A stretch of DNA of 64,000 bases from NCBI GenBank assembly GCA_003254885.1, contig QANT01004344.1, positions 1 through 64,000 on the forward strand, written 5' to 3'. A model generated the notes under the pieces. It had not been told where the DNA came from, ran no database searches, and worked only from the letters and a program-made list of their open reading frames with translations. Positions 50,386 through 64,000 of the stretch are shown piece by piece. Each line of letters opens with the position of its first letter. Positions within the stretch are counted from its first letter, which is position 1. The DNA comes from Purshia tridentata (Eukaryota; Streptophyta; Magnoliopsida; Rosales; Rosaceae). Both the position numbers and the translations under genes were made by a program.

Positions 50386-51045
50386 GTCACTTATGCGTGA
50401 TCTCACACAATCACAGTTGATGTGTGATCTCACACCACCGCCGCTGTCGATGTGTAATCTCATCACACACCGTTGCCGTTGCAGTGTTATCTCACACCAC
50501 AAGTCAAACAGCTAATCCTTAGCATACACCTAAAGGAGCAGTTTGTAGATGGGCTTCAGCAAAGTTCCCTGATAAATAATCTTGGCTAGATCCTATAAGA
50601 TACTAACTGCACCATCTTGGCCCCAAAACCCAGACTTGGGATACCACAATGACACATACAATAAAGCCCAAACCCAAGACAAACCGAGGTAGCTTGGTGA
50701 AAGTCTATTTAAGTATCGAAAAGTTACTTAAATTATTTCCCAGGTTCACCGAAGGTTCAAGGGATGATAAAAAATGCTTGAATGTTCTAATTTCTAAAGC
50801 ATGCAGGACAGATGGACATCCAACAGAAGAGGCAAAACTGTAAAAATTCTACTTCATATTTAATCCTTTAAATATTATTTATCCACCTATTACAGGAACA
50901 TGTTATCTCGTTTTTCTGGAGACTTTATATTGTAAACTAAACTGACACTACTCAATAAAGGTTTAAAAAACCTCCAAATTTAAATAAAAGGTACAGATCA
51001 TACAAAAAAAACCCTCAAATTCACCAGAAGAGCAGACTAATCTCT

Positions 51046-52640
<1,595 letters not shown>

Positions 52641-52715
52641 TTTATTTTCTTTGATGTGTGTTAGAAAGAGGTTTATGGAGGAGAGACCCAAAGTGTGTCA
52701 GATCAGAGTTTCGGT

Positions 52716-52724
52716 TATATATAC
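52716..52724 (-). promoter_or_regulatory. TATA box of UFM1
   Basis: On the minus strand GGGTATATATAACC lies about 75 bp upstream of the UFM1 ATG, the right distance for a short 5' UTR. It also lies about 100 bp before the tRNA on the other strand. Confidence 0.5.
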
Positions 52725-52819
52725 CCTGCTAATTTTCTTTCTCGTATTTCTAACGCAAGGTTAGAAAACAAAAATATTTAAATAGCTAAGCTAACTTTAA
52801 ACCCAATGGTTCATCAACG

Positions 52820-52892
52820 GTTGCTGTGGTGTAGTGGTTATCACGTTAGTCTTACACACTAAAGGTCCCCAGTTCGATCCTGGGCAGCAACA
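52820..52892 (+). tRNA. tRNA-Val (anticodon TAC)
   Basis: The 73-nt gene folds as a cloverleaf. The acceptor GTTGCTG pairs with CAGCAAC, with A as discriminator. The anticodon stem TTAGT/ACTAA holds the loop CTTACAC with anticodon TAC (reads GTA). The T arm is CCCAG-TTCGATC-CTGGG, and box B is intact. There is no intron. A T-rich stretch follows at 52895-52912, suitable for RNA polymerase III termination. Confidence 0.95.
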
Positions 52893-53299
52893 TTTGTTTG
52901 TAATTTTTTTTTATTACTTCAAATTTATTCATATATAAAAAATTAATTACGTAAAATGACTTTTTGTTATAAATTAAAGCAAACTATAAATGGCATATTT
53001 TTTTCCTTTTTTGTTTATCTTATCATTTTAGATTTTTGGAATGAAAAGTGAAAACAATGAAAGGAAGTTGTTCAAGAAGGAATGTGGAGAATGGGAAAGA
53101 GACAAAAGTGTGTAAAGCAAATGGCATTCATTATTTTTTCCTTCAATCGAAGGAAAAGGATAAAATGAATTCAAATTAATGTACAGGCACTATGGACAAT
53201 TCTCTGGCAAAGAGATGAATACATTTTTTTATGCGCAAGTTCAAAAGGGATGTAACGCACCTCTAAACTTAGTGAAGAAAAAAAAAACACACGTCTTTC

Positions 53300-54903
53300 T
53301 CAAAAAATAATCCATAAATTAGTCATCAGTGACAGTACGAGCATCATAGCCCACCATCTGAGTGACTTTAAACTTATTGATCCACTGCACACAAGCTTTT
53401 TGTTATGATATGAGCACACTGGTTGCTTCCTGCATATATATATAGACAAAAACGAATGTTTAATGATCACACAGCAAGCAAAAGTCAAATATAGAATATG
53501 CTAAAACATTGATAATTTATTCTCTGCAATGCAGGCAGAGTCGGCAGACATAATATATATAACAGTGCTTTGAGTGCTTTATCTGGGCAGGAGCTATATT
53601 CAAACTGCATTCATTTATGTTGCAGCATAACAACAGCATACTAACTCTTAAGGTCTTCATCTTCACCTAGTTTGCAAACAATATGGTATAGGCTCTATGG
53701 AGGAACATTCTTGCCCTATAGTTTGATATATTATGTGCCAGACTTCTAACTAAGAAGGAGATTATTGATCAATGAATCCTGATTTGAATGTGGTCTAAAT
53801 TGACAGTCTGACATCTTAACGTTCTAGATAGGATATGACGAAGCTATGTATGTATACCAAATCCGAGGAGAGATTAAAAAAACAGCTTGAATTAGTAGTC
53901 ACAAACCTGGTAGTGCAGAATGCAACCACATAATCTGTGCCTGAGCAGGTAAAGATACTGGTTGGATCATCATAAGCATAACTATAGGCGGTAGGACATG
54001 CTTCTTTGAACTTCTTGGAGTAGAATGTGGGTTTGCATACAACAGGGTTTCCATAAACCCCTCTACAACAATATTCATCAGTGTTGAACACATCGCAGGC
54101 GCTCCGGCAGCCAACAGTCTTCCCATTTGCCTTAAAAGATAGCTCAGGTGGGCAACTGGTCCTCAGGTCCCCATCACAACCTGAAACACTACAGTTTCCC
54201 TTACCATTAATGGGTGTCACAACCAGGGGCAAGTTAAACCCATCAACAAGGCTAACATCATAAAAATCTGGCTGGGCAAGGGTGAATTCAGCAAGTGATG
54301 CTGGGGTCTTTCCTGAGGCTGCACACTTGAGCGTGTTGCCACAGTCCCCGGTCTGGCATGATCCATTGCCGTTTTTGTCAAACTTGCAGCCGCTTCGACC
54401 CCATATCCGCCCGGACCACCCAACCGGGGCAGTGAATACAACGGACTGGCCTTGTTTTAGTTCAAAACCACCACCATCGAAGTTCTCCCCAGGGGTAACT
54501 GCAGGCCACACTGTTTCTTTGCAATTGTTCACAATGGTGAAAATTCTAGCAGACTCCGACACTTTTGCTCCTGCAAACATCCAAAAAGAAATCAGTCCCT
54601 CCAAAACTTGATATGAGAGGATCATGGTGCACAAATTAACTAATTGGGTTACTAATATTTGCCATTCTAATTTAGTCCAAGCTAAGCCTCCAAGGGTTAT
54701 TATATTGCAGTATTCTAGGATTTAAGCATGCTTACAAAAGAACAAATATTTACATTTCATGTAGCTCTTCATAAATGTCATTGTCCATGCAATTTCTATA
54801 AGATGAAACTACAATGCAAAGATTGTTATGATTAAGAAATACCTGATAAAATCATCATAAAAACCAATAAACCTGGTAAGAACACATTGAGATGTGTTGC
54901 CAT
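53300..54903 (-). CDS. Thaumatin-like (PR-5) protein with GPI-type tail
   Basis: Secreted PR-5 family protein; members act in antifungal defence or bind beta-glucan, though enzyme activity is not shown here. Three exons on the minus strand: 54903-54843, 54570-53907, 53429-53300, giving 284 aa. Residues 1-20 are a hydrophobic signal peptide (FLPGLLVFMMILS). The thaumatin signature GNGSCQTGDC is at 88-97, with the acidic-cleft residues R75, E115, D125 and D130 and cysteines spaced as in the 16-Cys fold. The core ends at VAFCTTR. Exon 3 adds a small Cys/Ser-rich linker and a hydrophobic end (about 265-284, WWAMMLVLSL to WIIF), so the mature protein is likely GPI-anchored at the plasma membrane. 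TTTATATG near 54985 on the minus strand may be its TATA box. Reading through the second donor gives an unrelated end and is not preferred. Confidence 0.92.
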
Positions 54904-55229
54904 TTTTCCTGTCTATTATTCCACTGTATGTGGGGTAGAGGAACAATGAATGAGTGAGGCTTAGAAAGTTTTACAGCATCCACATATAAAGCAAGAGGGT
55001 GAAGAAGAATACGTGTGGAGGAAGAACTGGTTATCAAGGAGGTGGCAGTTCCAGGAAGGAAGCTTTTTGGCAATGCTAGTTAATTTGATTCCTTTCCTAA
55101 TCCTTTCCTGCAAGTTTATTCAGGTTCCCTTCCCTGCTCTTACTTTTACTTTTCAAAATATCAAAATGGATCCTCAAACACTGACCTCTAAGCATTACGC
55201 GTAGCCACATCAAAGTTTAAACCATCTGC

Positions 55230-55830
55230 AAAAACCCCTTTTCAAAAACCATTCCTTCCTTTCACATTCAAAAGGAAGACACCATTTGTTTAAAATTTTG
55301 TTAACTTCCATGTTCAGAAACCAGTAAACTCACTCAATTCAGATTCCTAATGCACTACTGGACAAGCCTTCCCTTAATAATAAGCAATTATCCTGCTGTT
55401 TGTTTGGTCGGAAAATTTAAGCTGAAATAGGTGAATTTCAGTAAAGTTTTTGTCTTTTATCTGTTTTCCTTTCTCTTCCCCCATTTTTGAACCTTCCAAT
55501 TTTATTTCTTTTCCTTCTCATTGTTTTCTTTATTGATGAATGATTCCTTCCCTGCTTTTTCCCGGCCAAACAGACAGAAACAGAAAAACAAAAACAACAA
55601 CACAAAATGGGAGAAACCCAAGAAGCAAAACCTCAGTTGGAGTTGAATCATGGGCTTGAATACGAGGCCAGAGCTGAAACATCTCGTGGTGGCGGAGAAT
55701 GGGCCCACACACATGAGTAGCCCAGAGCGGTACAGCAGATGCAGAACCTGCAACAACCGGAATAGTCGGCGGAGGAGAACGACGCCGGCGAGGCAGATGG
55801 GCTTGGAGCGCAGTCTTGGCGGTAAAGATT
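55230..55830 (-). pseudogene. Decayed copy of O-fucosyltransferase exon 1 and intron 1
   Basis: The minus strand copies exon 1 of the gene at 36928-41756, plus about 400 bp of its first intron (parent region about 40845-41610). Shared landmarks are [13 protein letters not shown] versus [13 protein letters not shown], the block TTCAGATTCCTAATG(T/C)ACTA, and GATGAATGATT. The copy lacks about 43 bp (the parent's GYHTPLPG region), which shifts the frame, and starts only at the parent's RSKP. It lacks an initiation codon, so no protein is expected. It lies next to the thaumatin-like gene and is 14 kb from the parent in the same orientation. Confidence 0.85.
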
Positions 55831-58628
55831 TAAATTGAGATGAGAGATGTGTATTTGGGCCTTGCTAATTTTAAATGGGCCTGGCTTGTGTCATACTTGG
55901 CAGGCCCAACCCATTTACACTTCAACCATAGACCAAAACAAATGATGCTGCCAAGCCTAATCCTGCCATACTATAATTTCATACTAATCAGTAATCACCC
56001 AAACAAAAGATAGATGTAAAGTTGACCCTCCTACTTATATTTGAGAATCATTGCAAGAATAATTATGTTCTCAAAACCAAATTAAGAAAGAATTATGGGC
56101 TAGGGCCTTGTGGTCCTAATTGGCTATAGGCTTATTTATGGGCGAAATTGTTGCACGTAACTATTACATATGATTTGCTTTTCAGAATGCATTCAAATTC
56201 ATATTATGTATGACTGTGGATTTCACATACATATTTTGAGACAGTAAACGGTCACTTATAAAAAAAATTTCAAGTTTGTTAGAGGTTGTTCTATTATGGC
56301 TTAAGAAACTTTGTTAGCGTTCTATCTCGGGTTCATTTTCTTGATACTTATTCTAGGGATTATGAAGGAACATACATTTTCTAGGCTTCCAAACAAAGCC
56401 AAAACTATAATATGCAAAGTTCTTTTAGGAAAATGAGATAATGATACATTCCTAACAATGAACTAAGTCAAAAAGTGTGAGTTATCAATTGCTTTTTTAA
56501 TCCTTTGGAAGGTCCTTGGTCCCAACTTTCCAATCACCCAAGTGTCTATTATTCTTAAGGTTGCATATGCAGGGTGGGGTTTAGACGTTAGACTTAGACC
56601 TTTAAACTCGTAACAAATAGATCATCAATATCAAAATTCAGCTAAATAACATGATAATGACCATCCCATTTGTTGATTGTTGATTTATATTCTTTGTTCA
56701 CCCTTTTTATTTTAAGATCATTTTCATCTTAATTATTGCATCTTGCAAGTTGATCTAAAAAAAAGTTAAAAAGAAAGAATAATTTTACACATATTATAAA
56801 AATATATTTTAATCTTTAAATCTTGAAAAACTCGCTTTTTTACTACTAAAATGTTGAATTTTCTATAAATCTAAAAAGTGATATGATGTTTGTACAATAG
56901 TCTCATAAAGAAAACTTCTCGGAATATGCTGTTGAAATAATGAGTCCAAGGGCAGGTAGAAAGCTTCCAATAATCGTTTTAGATGAAGTTTATCCCAAAT
57001 TGGCAGATAATGTTGGGCCAAATGGGCCAGTATTGGTTGCAAGTGCCCTTTCCTAATCGACCCTCTTTACACTACCCTGATAAGGCCAACTATCTTAGTT
57101 CAATTTTGTATCAATCAAACTTTAGATTTGACTTGAATTTGTGCTTATATTCATTAATTTATAAATAGCTAAATAATTCCTTTTCTCAGACATAGTAGTT
57201 CATGCAAAGAAAAAAGATAAACTTTGTGGGGGTGAAACATATGAAGTTGGAAAGTAATAACAAAATTATTAGTTAGCTACTTAGCTCATATACAATTTTA
57301 ATAAAAAACGAATAGCATGTGCGGTTAAAAGATGAGTTTTATGAGAACCGACGAAGAACGTAGCGTAAGAAAGGTAACCCAATTCCAAATTTGTCCACCG
57401 CCAAAATTGCAAATATAGGAGGCACCTAATGTCATTATTTGGTAGCTTAAGCACTGGCCCAAAGAACCCCTTAAAGGTCTAACCTTTTTAAAAAGAAAGG
57501 AGAAAGGGGTTTTTTGAATCCCTTTTTGAAAAGCCAGTTGGCACACGTGTGGTGCTAATCATGTTTAGCACCAAGCCCACCTCAAAGCAATGATTCACTC
57601 CACATCTTTGGGCTCCCCCACAATACACATCCACACTCAAATCCACACACACAGACATAGAGAGACATACACAGCTCTTCTAAATCTCTAAACTTTCATC
57701 CCCCAGTGTATATAAAAATAAAGATCTCCTCTGTATCTTCACTTTTTCACTATACAGATTCATCATCAGTATACACACCATACATGACCTCCTTTCTTGT
57801 TCCGAAAAGTGAAAACGCGCATCCTGGGTCACCCCGCTCGTGCAATGCATGCTAGGCCTGGCCCATAACCAGCTTTTCCATGTCCAAATAACAATTCTAA
57901 AATAAATTTGGGAATAAAAGTAAATTACATATGTTAACTAGTGGGTACCTATCTATATCACCCACCAATGCATCTCAAGCTCAAAACAATCAATATTTGA
58001 TAAAATTATCATTCTTTGTTGGATGATGATGTTAATAGGACCATTTATTTATCTATTTTGCGATCTAAAGATTTAACGTTTTAGGCTTAGAATTTAGTAT
58101 TTAAAATTTACATTGAAAATGTGTTGTTGTTTTAGATACAAACACAATATCAACATAATTTAAACTCTTAAGAAACTTACCGGTTGCATTTTAAGAAGAA
58201 ACTAATCATATTTTAAAATGTTGCATTATAATGAAATTTATGGTTAGTAAAACACTTAGTTTGTATTTTATTAACAGTCGAATTTTTATCCGAAATATAA
58301 GTGGATTTTTAAGATACTAAGGTTTGAGTTTCTCAATAGTCAATACCCATTTCTTGCATATGTACTAATTACCGATATATGAAATTACATTCCTGAGGGG
58401 CTATAGGGTGAGGATGATCTAGCTACGTCCTCTCCACTTGGGTGACTCAATTATTGCTCATAAAATTAAATCTACAAAAAGGAAATGGAAGGTAACCATA
58501 CTGATATGGCTAGGCATAAGGAGTGGAAAGAGTGAAAAGAGTGAAAAGAGCCACTTGCTCTATCTATTTATAGACTACTCATACACTCATCCATTGCTTC
58601 CCCTAACACCACCACCAAGGCTATAACA
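55831..58628. other. Intergenic region upstream of the LAX gene
   Basis: There is no gene I can support. Two possible core promoters face the LAX gene: TATATAAAAA at 57709-57718 with a pyrimidine-rich, leader-like stretch behind it to about 57870, and TATTTATAG at 58565-58573, 56 bp before the ATG. A GAGACA auxin-response-type core lies at 57662-57667. Tandem AGAGTGAAA units at about 58526-58550 lie just before the nearer TATA. Confidence 0.4.
58565..58573 (+). promoter_or_regulatory. Possible TATA box of LAX gene
   Basis: TATTTATAG lies 56 bp before the start codon, leaving a very short leader. The TATATAAAAA at 57709 is the rival, and would need a long or spliced 5' UTR. Confidence 0.35.
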
Positions 58629-61363
58629 ATGGCTTCTGAGAAGGTTGAGACTGTTATAGCCGGAAACTACGTAGAAATGGAAAGGGATCAAGAGGGTGGT
58701 GGTGGTGATTCCAAGACCACAGCTAAGAGCAAGCTATCCAATTTCCTTTGGCATGGTGGCTCAGCCTATGATGCATGGTTTAGCTGTGCTTCTAACCAGG
58801 CACATATTCCTTTTACCAAAATTTTGAGATCATGTTGTGTTTGTAAATATATATATGTTTCATAGATGATGAATAAAAATATGCATGTAGCTAACTATAA
58901 TTCATTTGGTTTTCATGGAATAATGCAGGTTGCACAAGTGCTTCTCACACTTCCATACTCATTCTCACAACTGGGGTTGCTCTCTGGAATACTGTTTCAG
59001 CTTTTTTATGGGTTGATGGGAAGCTGGACTGCTTACCTAATCAGTCTACTATATGTTGAGTACAGAACTAGAAAGGAGAGAGAAAAGGTTGATTTTAGGA
59101 ACCATGTGATTCAGGTACAAATCTTGTACGAAAATTTTTAGGGGTTTATAATTCCAATATATATAAAATCCAATCTCTAATTTCATTTTGATTAATTTTT
59201 ATAGTGGTTTGAAGTTCTTGATGGGCTTCTGGGGAAACACTGGAGGAATGTAGGCCTCTTTTTCAACTGCACTTTTCTGCTGTTCGGATCTGTTATTCAG
59301 TTGATCGCCTGTGCGAGGTAAGAATAAAAAAGAATGATGATGAATATTGTCTGAAATGTTATGTTAATAGACCGTCGATCTGAATCATATATTCAAATGA
59401 AAATCTACCTCATTGGTCATCAATAATTCAGATTGACAAGTCAAATAACGTAGCATAAAAGACGAAGATTTACCTACAAATGAATTACATAGAATTTGGT
59501 TGTATTGTGACAAGAAGCACATATATATTTGTTTGAATCCCAGTAACATCTACTACATAAACGACAATCTTGACAAGAGAACTTGGACGTATATCTTTGG
59601 CGCCTGCTGTGCTACAACTGTCTTTATCCCCTCATTCCATAATTACAGAATTTGGTCATTCTTGGGCCTTGTTATGACTACATACACTGCATGGTATCTG
59701 ACCATTGCTTCCCTTATCCATGGACAGGTACATCAATTATATATATCCTATACTATTTATTATATACGTCATAAAATCTAATTAAGATCTAATTACTAAA
59801 TCATTTAGATCAACAAAATGCAGTCCAATTTTTTTATATGGTATCTTTATCTACATAATAATTAACATCCTTTCTATATGTCCCAAGGTTGAGGGAGTAA
59901 AGCACTCGGGTCCAACCACAATGGTTCTCTACTTTACTGGGGCTACCAACATTCTCTACACCTTTGGTGGACATGCTGTTACAGTGTGAGCACTTGTAAA
60001 TAATCCTGTATATACAGGCATATACATGGCTAATGAATTAATGTTCCCTATCCTTTTTGATAAGTTAGAGTTCTAATATGCAAATATAATATGTCAAACT
60101 ATCTAGCAATAAAATATTAATTTTCAATACATACACTACGATCTTCATAAGTCATAGCCAAGATCAGAGGAATTTGTTCCCCCATTTGAGGGCAGAAATT
60201 TCCGGAGAAGCTGGAGGAAAAGTACTTTGGGAAACTATTCCCCACTCGGTTTTGTAAATGACCCAGAAAAAAAGAAATCTAAAACCAAGAATTTGTGGGG
60301 TTATAACTTGAGCATATTGATGCATTCACATATGTGCACAATTAGCTATGCAGGTCCACATATTTGTATGTGAATATTTGAATAACAAGGATTAATTGTG
60401 TTGTAGGGAGATTATGCATGCAATGTGGAAGCCACAGAAATTCAAGTTAATATACTTGATGGCAACACTCTATGTGCTCACCTTAACTTTACCATCAGCT
60501 TCTGCTGTATATTGGGCATTTGGGGACCAGCTTTTGACTCATTCCAATGCTCTCTCTTTGCTTCCAAGGACTAGATTTAGAGACACTGCTGTGGTACTCA
60601 TGCTTATTCATCAGGTAACTAGAAAAAATATGAAATTGATTCCAAATTGATTTAATTGATAAGTGACTAATTAAAATGGAATTTTAATGAAACATGAACC
60701 CATTAATTAATTAATTAATTGTCTCTTAATTGGTGCAGTTTATAACATTTGGATTTGCTTGCACTCCTTTGTATTTTGTGTGGGAGAAATTCATCCGGTT
60801 GCATGAGACCAAGAGCATGTTGAAGAGGGCCCTGGCTAGGCTCCCAGTGGTGATCCCAATATGGTTCCTTGCCATCATATTCCCATTCTTTGGCCCCATC
60901 AACTCAACTGTTGGATCTCTTCTTGTCAGCTTTACTGTCTACATAATTCCTGCTTTAGCTCACATGGTCACCTTTGCTTCTGCATCAGCTAGAGAGGTTA
61001 GTCATTTTAGTTGGCCTGGGGTGGAATAATTGATATAGATGTTAGTGTATATCTGACATGTTATGTTATCAGACTATTAATTTAACAACATATCGATCGG
61101 ATAACACAACATTTTTTTTACACTGGATATATAAATTCTGATTCATTGTTGTTTTACATGGCACACAGAATGCAGTGGAGAGACCACCATCATTCCTTGG
61201 AGGCTGGGCTGGCTCATACACCATGAACATCTTTGTGGTGGTATGGGTTTTGATAGTGGGATTTGGGTTTGGAGGGTGGGCAAGCATGCTCAACTTCATT
61301 CAACAAGTTAACACATTTGGTGTGTTCACTAAGTGCTACCAATGCCCCCCTCACAAAGCTTGA
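58629..61363 (+). CDS. LAX3: Auxin influx carrier, AUX1/LAX family, LAX3-like
   Basis: Proton-driven auxin (IAA) uptake carrier of the plasma membrane, AAAP superfamily, with about 11 membrane helices. Eight exons: 58629-58799, 58929-59114, 59205-59317, 59544-59727, 59888-59985, 60407-60614, 60739-60996, 61169-61363, giving 470 aa, the length I recall for Arabidopsis LAX3. The N-terminus (MASEKVETVIAGNY) and C-terminus (FTKCYQCPPHKA) are closer to LAX3 than to AUX1 or LAX1/2. The helices LLTLPYSFSQLG, GPTTMVLYFTGATNILYTFG and PVVIPIWFLAIIFPFFGP are intact. All introns are GT-AG except intron 1, whose donor is CAG|GC at 58800; there is no usable GT that keeps the frame. The exon ends at SNQ and the next begins VAQVLL, as in relatives, which fixes the junction. 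Confidence 0.94.
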
Positions 61364-64000
61364 GTAGATTCCCCTACTTTTCAAAAAGTTTTTAACATTT
61401 TAAAGATACATATGTAAGTGTGTAAAGAGATTGGCATTTGTAACCCTTTCTTTTTTACTTGATTTGTATTTTTTTTTTAAACTTATTTTTCTTGTAAGAT
61501 CTATTGTTGATGGTTTTCAGAAAAGGTGTGATGGCAATTATCATGGCCACCCTTATACGGACCTACAGTTGTACCTTGTGTGTTGATTAATTGGTCTTCT
61601 TAATTTAAAGATATGCAAATCCCCTGCCTCTTTTCTTGTGGGAACTAATTTATTATAATTGCATCTGACTTGTCTCTATTTTGTTTATTAAGATCAAGAT
61701 TCTGATCTACAAATGTTGAGTCTCAAAGGGTCTGGTTGGAGGAAGTTCCTCGTTGCAGGGAAAGTGCTCTTATTGGATGGTTGAAGATATCAATCTTCCT
61801 AGGCAAAAAAAATCTCAAAAAAAAAAAAAACGTTTTCTTATCCTTATGAAAATTTCGAATTTGTGCAATCACCTGAAAAATCAGATGTATCAAATAAGTT
61901 TAAATAGTTTGTGCTTGTGAATGTTCAAATTTAGAACGTTGAGTTTACAACTTAACATAATCATTTGAAAATCACACGTATCATTTAAACACGAGTGTTT
62001 TATATCCATAAAAGTTCAAATCTAGAACGAGTTTATCACATAGCCCTTTTAAATTTGGATTCCTTGTGCAGATTGCATTTAATCATGTTACCAACCAACA
62101 AGAGCTAGTTAGGTCATAAGTCACACCTTCCATCTCATAACTTTTGACATCCTAATGAGAAATAGATAGTGATAGAGTGTAGAATGGTCCATAAGGGCCA
62201 ACTTTGATCAACCACTTTTCACATATGTAGGTTAGGCTTCTTTTTCTTATCGTTTTAGCACCAAAGCAACCTCAACACCTGTGTTTGATTGAGTGAAAAA
62301 AAATTAAGGCCCATGTGGCATGCGGTAAGATATAGCTTTAAGCTTTTGAAATTGCATGTAGACTAGACTTTGCGTGAGAAACATTAGTATATATGCTGCT
62401 GCATAATGAGCAAACGTGATTGCCCAGCTGCAAAGCTTGATGGGGTTTTCCCGGACCCAATTATGACTTGTCAAGGCCAAACTTGATGTGCTTGAGGATT
62501 GTGCTATGATGCGAAGACTGCATATCATAGAGATATATCTCATTTTTCTAATTTTAAGATATAATTTTACGAACTGTTAAATCTGTTTGCATCTCATGTC
62601 GGCACAATAACTAGTCTCGTCCTTTCATTCAACTATTTGGCATGTCCTCATCACATTTATAAATTTTGATGTGTTCTATATGTACAAGCCTGAAACGACA
62701 AAGATTTAGCAAAACAGTTTGAGACTTCAATCACCTAGCCATTGGCAGAACCAGAGGAATGGAACATAAGTTATTGGTCTTACCACATCACAGAGAGAGA
62801 GAGATCATTTCAAGAATCTGAAGGAATTCAATTGGCCCATCATATATAATACATTGGCCAAGACTGGTCAAGATAGATTATGACCAACCAAATCAAAGAA
62901 ATTCAAGTAGCCCATTTGACATATTACCATGAACAAATCAAGCCTTGTATAATCATCTTGTATTATTATATAGGTTGCCCAATATGGTTCACTTCCACTA
63001 ATTGAATCATCAAGAAAGCTACATGCATTTCTGGGTTGTGTCCCATACATAATAGAGATGGGACCCTGCGAATGAAACCATCCACCATAGTCTAACTATC
63101 TCTAGCTAGTGCTGAAGCAATATAAACTATAAAGTGGCACTTGAAATAGAGCCATGAAAGCAACAAAGTGGATGCCCAGTACTCCACCTCTTAAAGCCTC
63201 TGAAACTCAAAAAAGAAATATTATGTTTTTTTTTTAAGACCTTTGCCAAAGAAATATCTCATTCAAAATTAATCAAAGAAGAGAAGGAGTTAGCTCATAA
63301 CTCAAAGCTCATAAGAAATTCTAATCTTCTATAGTATGGATACTAATCTTTGATACAAAAATATATCTTTAACCATTGAATTTAATTATTTTCTGTGATA
63401 AAATATATGTACTAGTGTTCATAATTTAGGATTTAAACTTAAAAATTAGATGTGCAACATTGACATTAAAATTCTGTATAATACAAGCTTCTTAGCCCAG
63501 CAGGTGGTGGCATGGGGTCATCACACAGAATCGGTTCTAAGGTGGGGACCTCAAATATTCTTAGAACTTTCTAAGACGAGGACTTGTCATGGGAATTTTT
63601 GCATTATTTTTATTTACATATATAGATTATTATTTCTATGTATTATTATTTTTTCTATGTATGTCTAAAATCATTGAATCTGCTCATATACAAAGAGAAA
63701 TGCTTTTGACCAGCCAATGGAAATTGGAATTCCATTTTTTCAATTAAGAACTTATGGAAAGAGAAATAATTTTTGGGGGTCGAAATCAAATCAAGCCATT
63801 AAACAGTCCTTTAATTTGTAGTCATTCAAGTCGGAGGCATATGGAAACGAATCAAAATCTTGATCATGAGGGTCTGCAAGTCAACAGTTTAGATAAGGCA
63901 ATCGTGTGTGGGTCTTATTATCATTGTTTGGCAAGGGCAAATAAACGTGATAACGTGTTAGAGATGTCAAATGGATTGTGCAGGGTCGGTTTGGCCTATC
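61364..64000. other. Gene-poor region after LAX gene
   Basis: The first 150 bp should be the LAX 3' UTR (T-rich, with pyrimidine runs near 61450). The rest is AT-rich and holds no conserved frame. A less AT-rich segment at 62310-62545 is open on the minus strand for 79 codons but resembles no family I know. GA and poly-A runs are present. Confidence 0.5.

Larger units (their letters stand above)
41824..51045. other. Long gene-poor spacer
   Basis: About 9 kb of AT-rich sequence with no gene I can support. It holds a hairpin element at 44357-44538, a TIR-bounded repeat at 46211-46497, a 30-bp imperfect tandem repeat at 47308-47367, an 86-bp tandem duplication at 49353-49524, and degenerate repeats at 49800-50165. 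Near 50268-50385 the minus strand has a short open stretch with protein-like composition. The last 200 bp should include the UFM1 3' UTR. Confidence 0.5.

Noticed and set aside
54282-54611. 109-codon plus-strand frame
   Set aside because: Antisense shadow of the thaumatin-like core exon.
53816-54634. Continuous 272-codon frame as the full thaumatin-like protein
   Set aside because: Its first Met is in the intron and its end reads through a donor; the signal peptide exon at 54903-54843 and the tail exon at 53429-53300 join in frame with GT-AG borders.
55502-55756. Minus-strand frame starting MLQVLHLLYRSG as a small membrane protein
   Set aside because: It is part of the broken O-fucosyltransferase exon 1 copy, frame-shifted by a deletion, so the predicted end is meaningless.
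62304-62543. 79-codon minus-strand frame in a less AT-rich segment
   Set aside because: No similarity to a known family and no start or splice support; kept only as a note in the spacer entry.

Overview
This window is nuclear DNA of a flowering plant. It is AT-rich, has intron-rich genes with standard plant splice sites, long gene-poor spacers full of small fold-back repeats, and a nuclear-type tRNA. Every recognised protein has a close match in core eudicots. A woody rosid, perhaps Rosaceae, fits the family versions, but the species cannot be fixed from the sequence alone. One N (7204) sits in a poly-T run. Exon structures below were read by hand from splice sites and conserved protein frames; in each case the summed exon lengths divide by three.

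Layout. 1-9290: no gene recognised; two long inverted repeats (1521-1710, 6393-6674) and a palindromic CGAAATTT cluster (4848-4985). 9295-15101 (-): biotin-protein ligase HCS1, 10 exons. 15102-15342: 241-bp shared promoter. 15343-19474 (+): SET/MYND lysine methyltransferase ASHR1, 14 exons. 20313-25627 (-): MPS1/TTK-type kinase, 6 exons, convergent with ASHR1. 28443-30181 (+): C2H2 zinc-finger protein with a PARP-like C-terminus, 2 exons. 30182-33989: spacer holding two perfect E2F-type palindromes, a TATA-like site and a miRNA-precursor-like foldback. 33990-36071 (-): intronless E-class PPR protein. 36928-41756 (-): plant O-fucosyltransferase-family protein, 10 exons. 41757-51045: long gene-poor spacer with MITE-like elements and a recent 86-bp tandem duplication. 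51046-52640 (-): UFM1, 4 exons. 52820-52892 (+): tRNA-Val(TAC). 53300-54903 (-): thaumatin-like protein with a GPI-type tail, 3 exons. 55230-55830 (-): decayed copy of the O-fucosyltransferase exon 1. 58629-61363 (+): auxin influx carrier of the AUX1/LAX family, closest to LAX3, 8 exons, the first intron with a GC donor. 61364-64000: no gene recognised.

The genes do not form a pathway; they are ordinary single plant genes covering biotinylation of carboxylases, histone/protein methylation, spindle checkpoint, organelle RNA processing, cell-wall or secretory glycosylation, ufmylation, defence and auxin uptake. The least explained stretches are the 32.8-33.4 kb candidate noncoding unit, the extended UFM1 precursor tail, the GC-AG intron of the LAX gene and the transplanted O-fucosyltransferase fragment. 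No strong evidence for a wholly new system was found.
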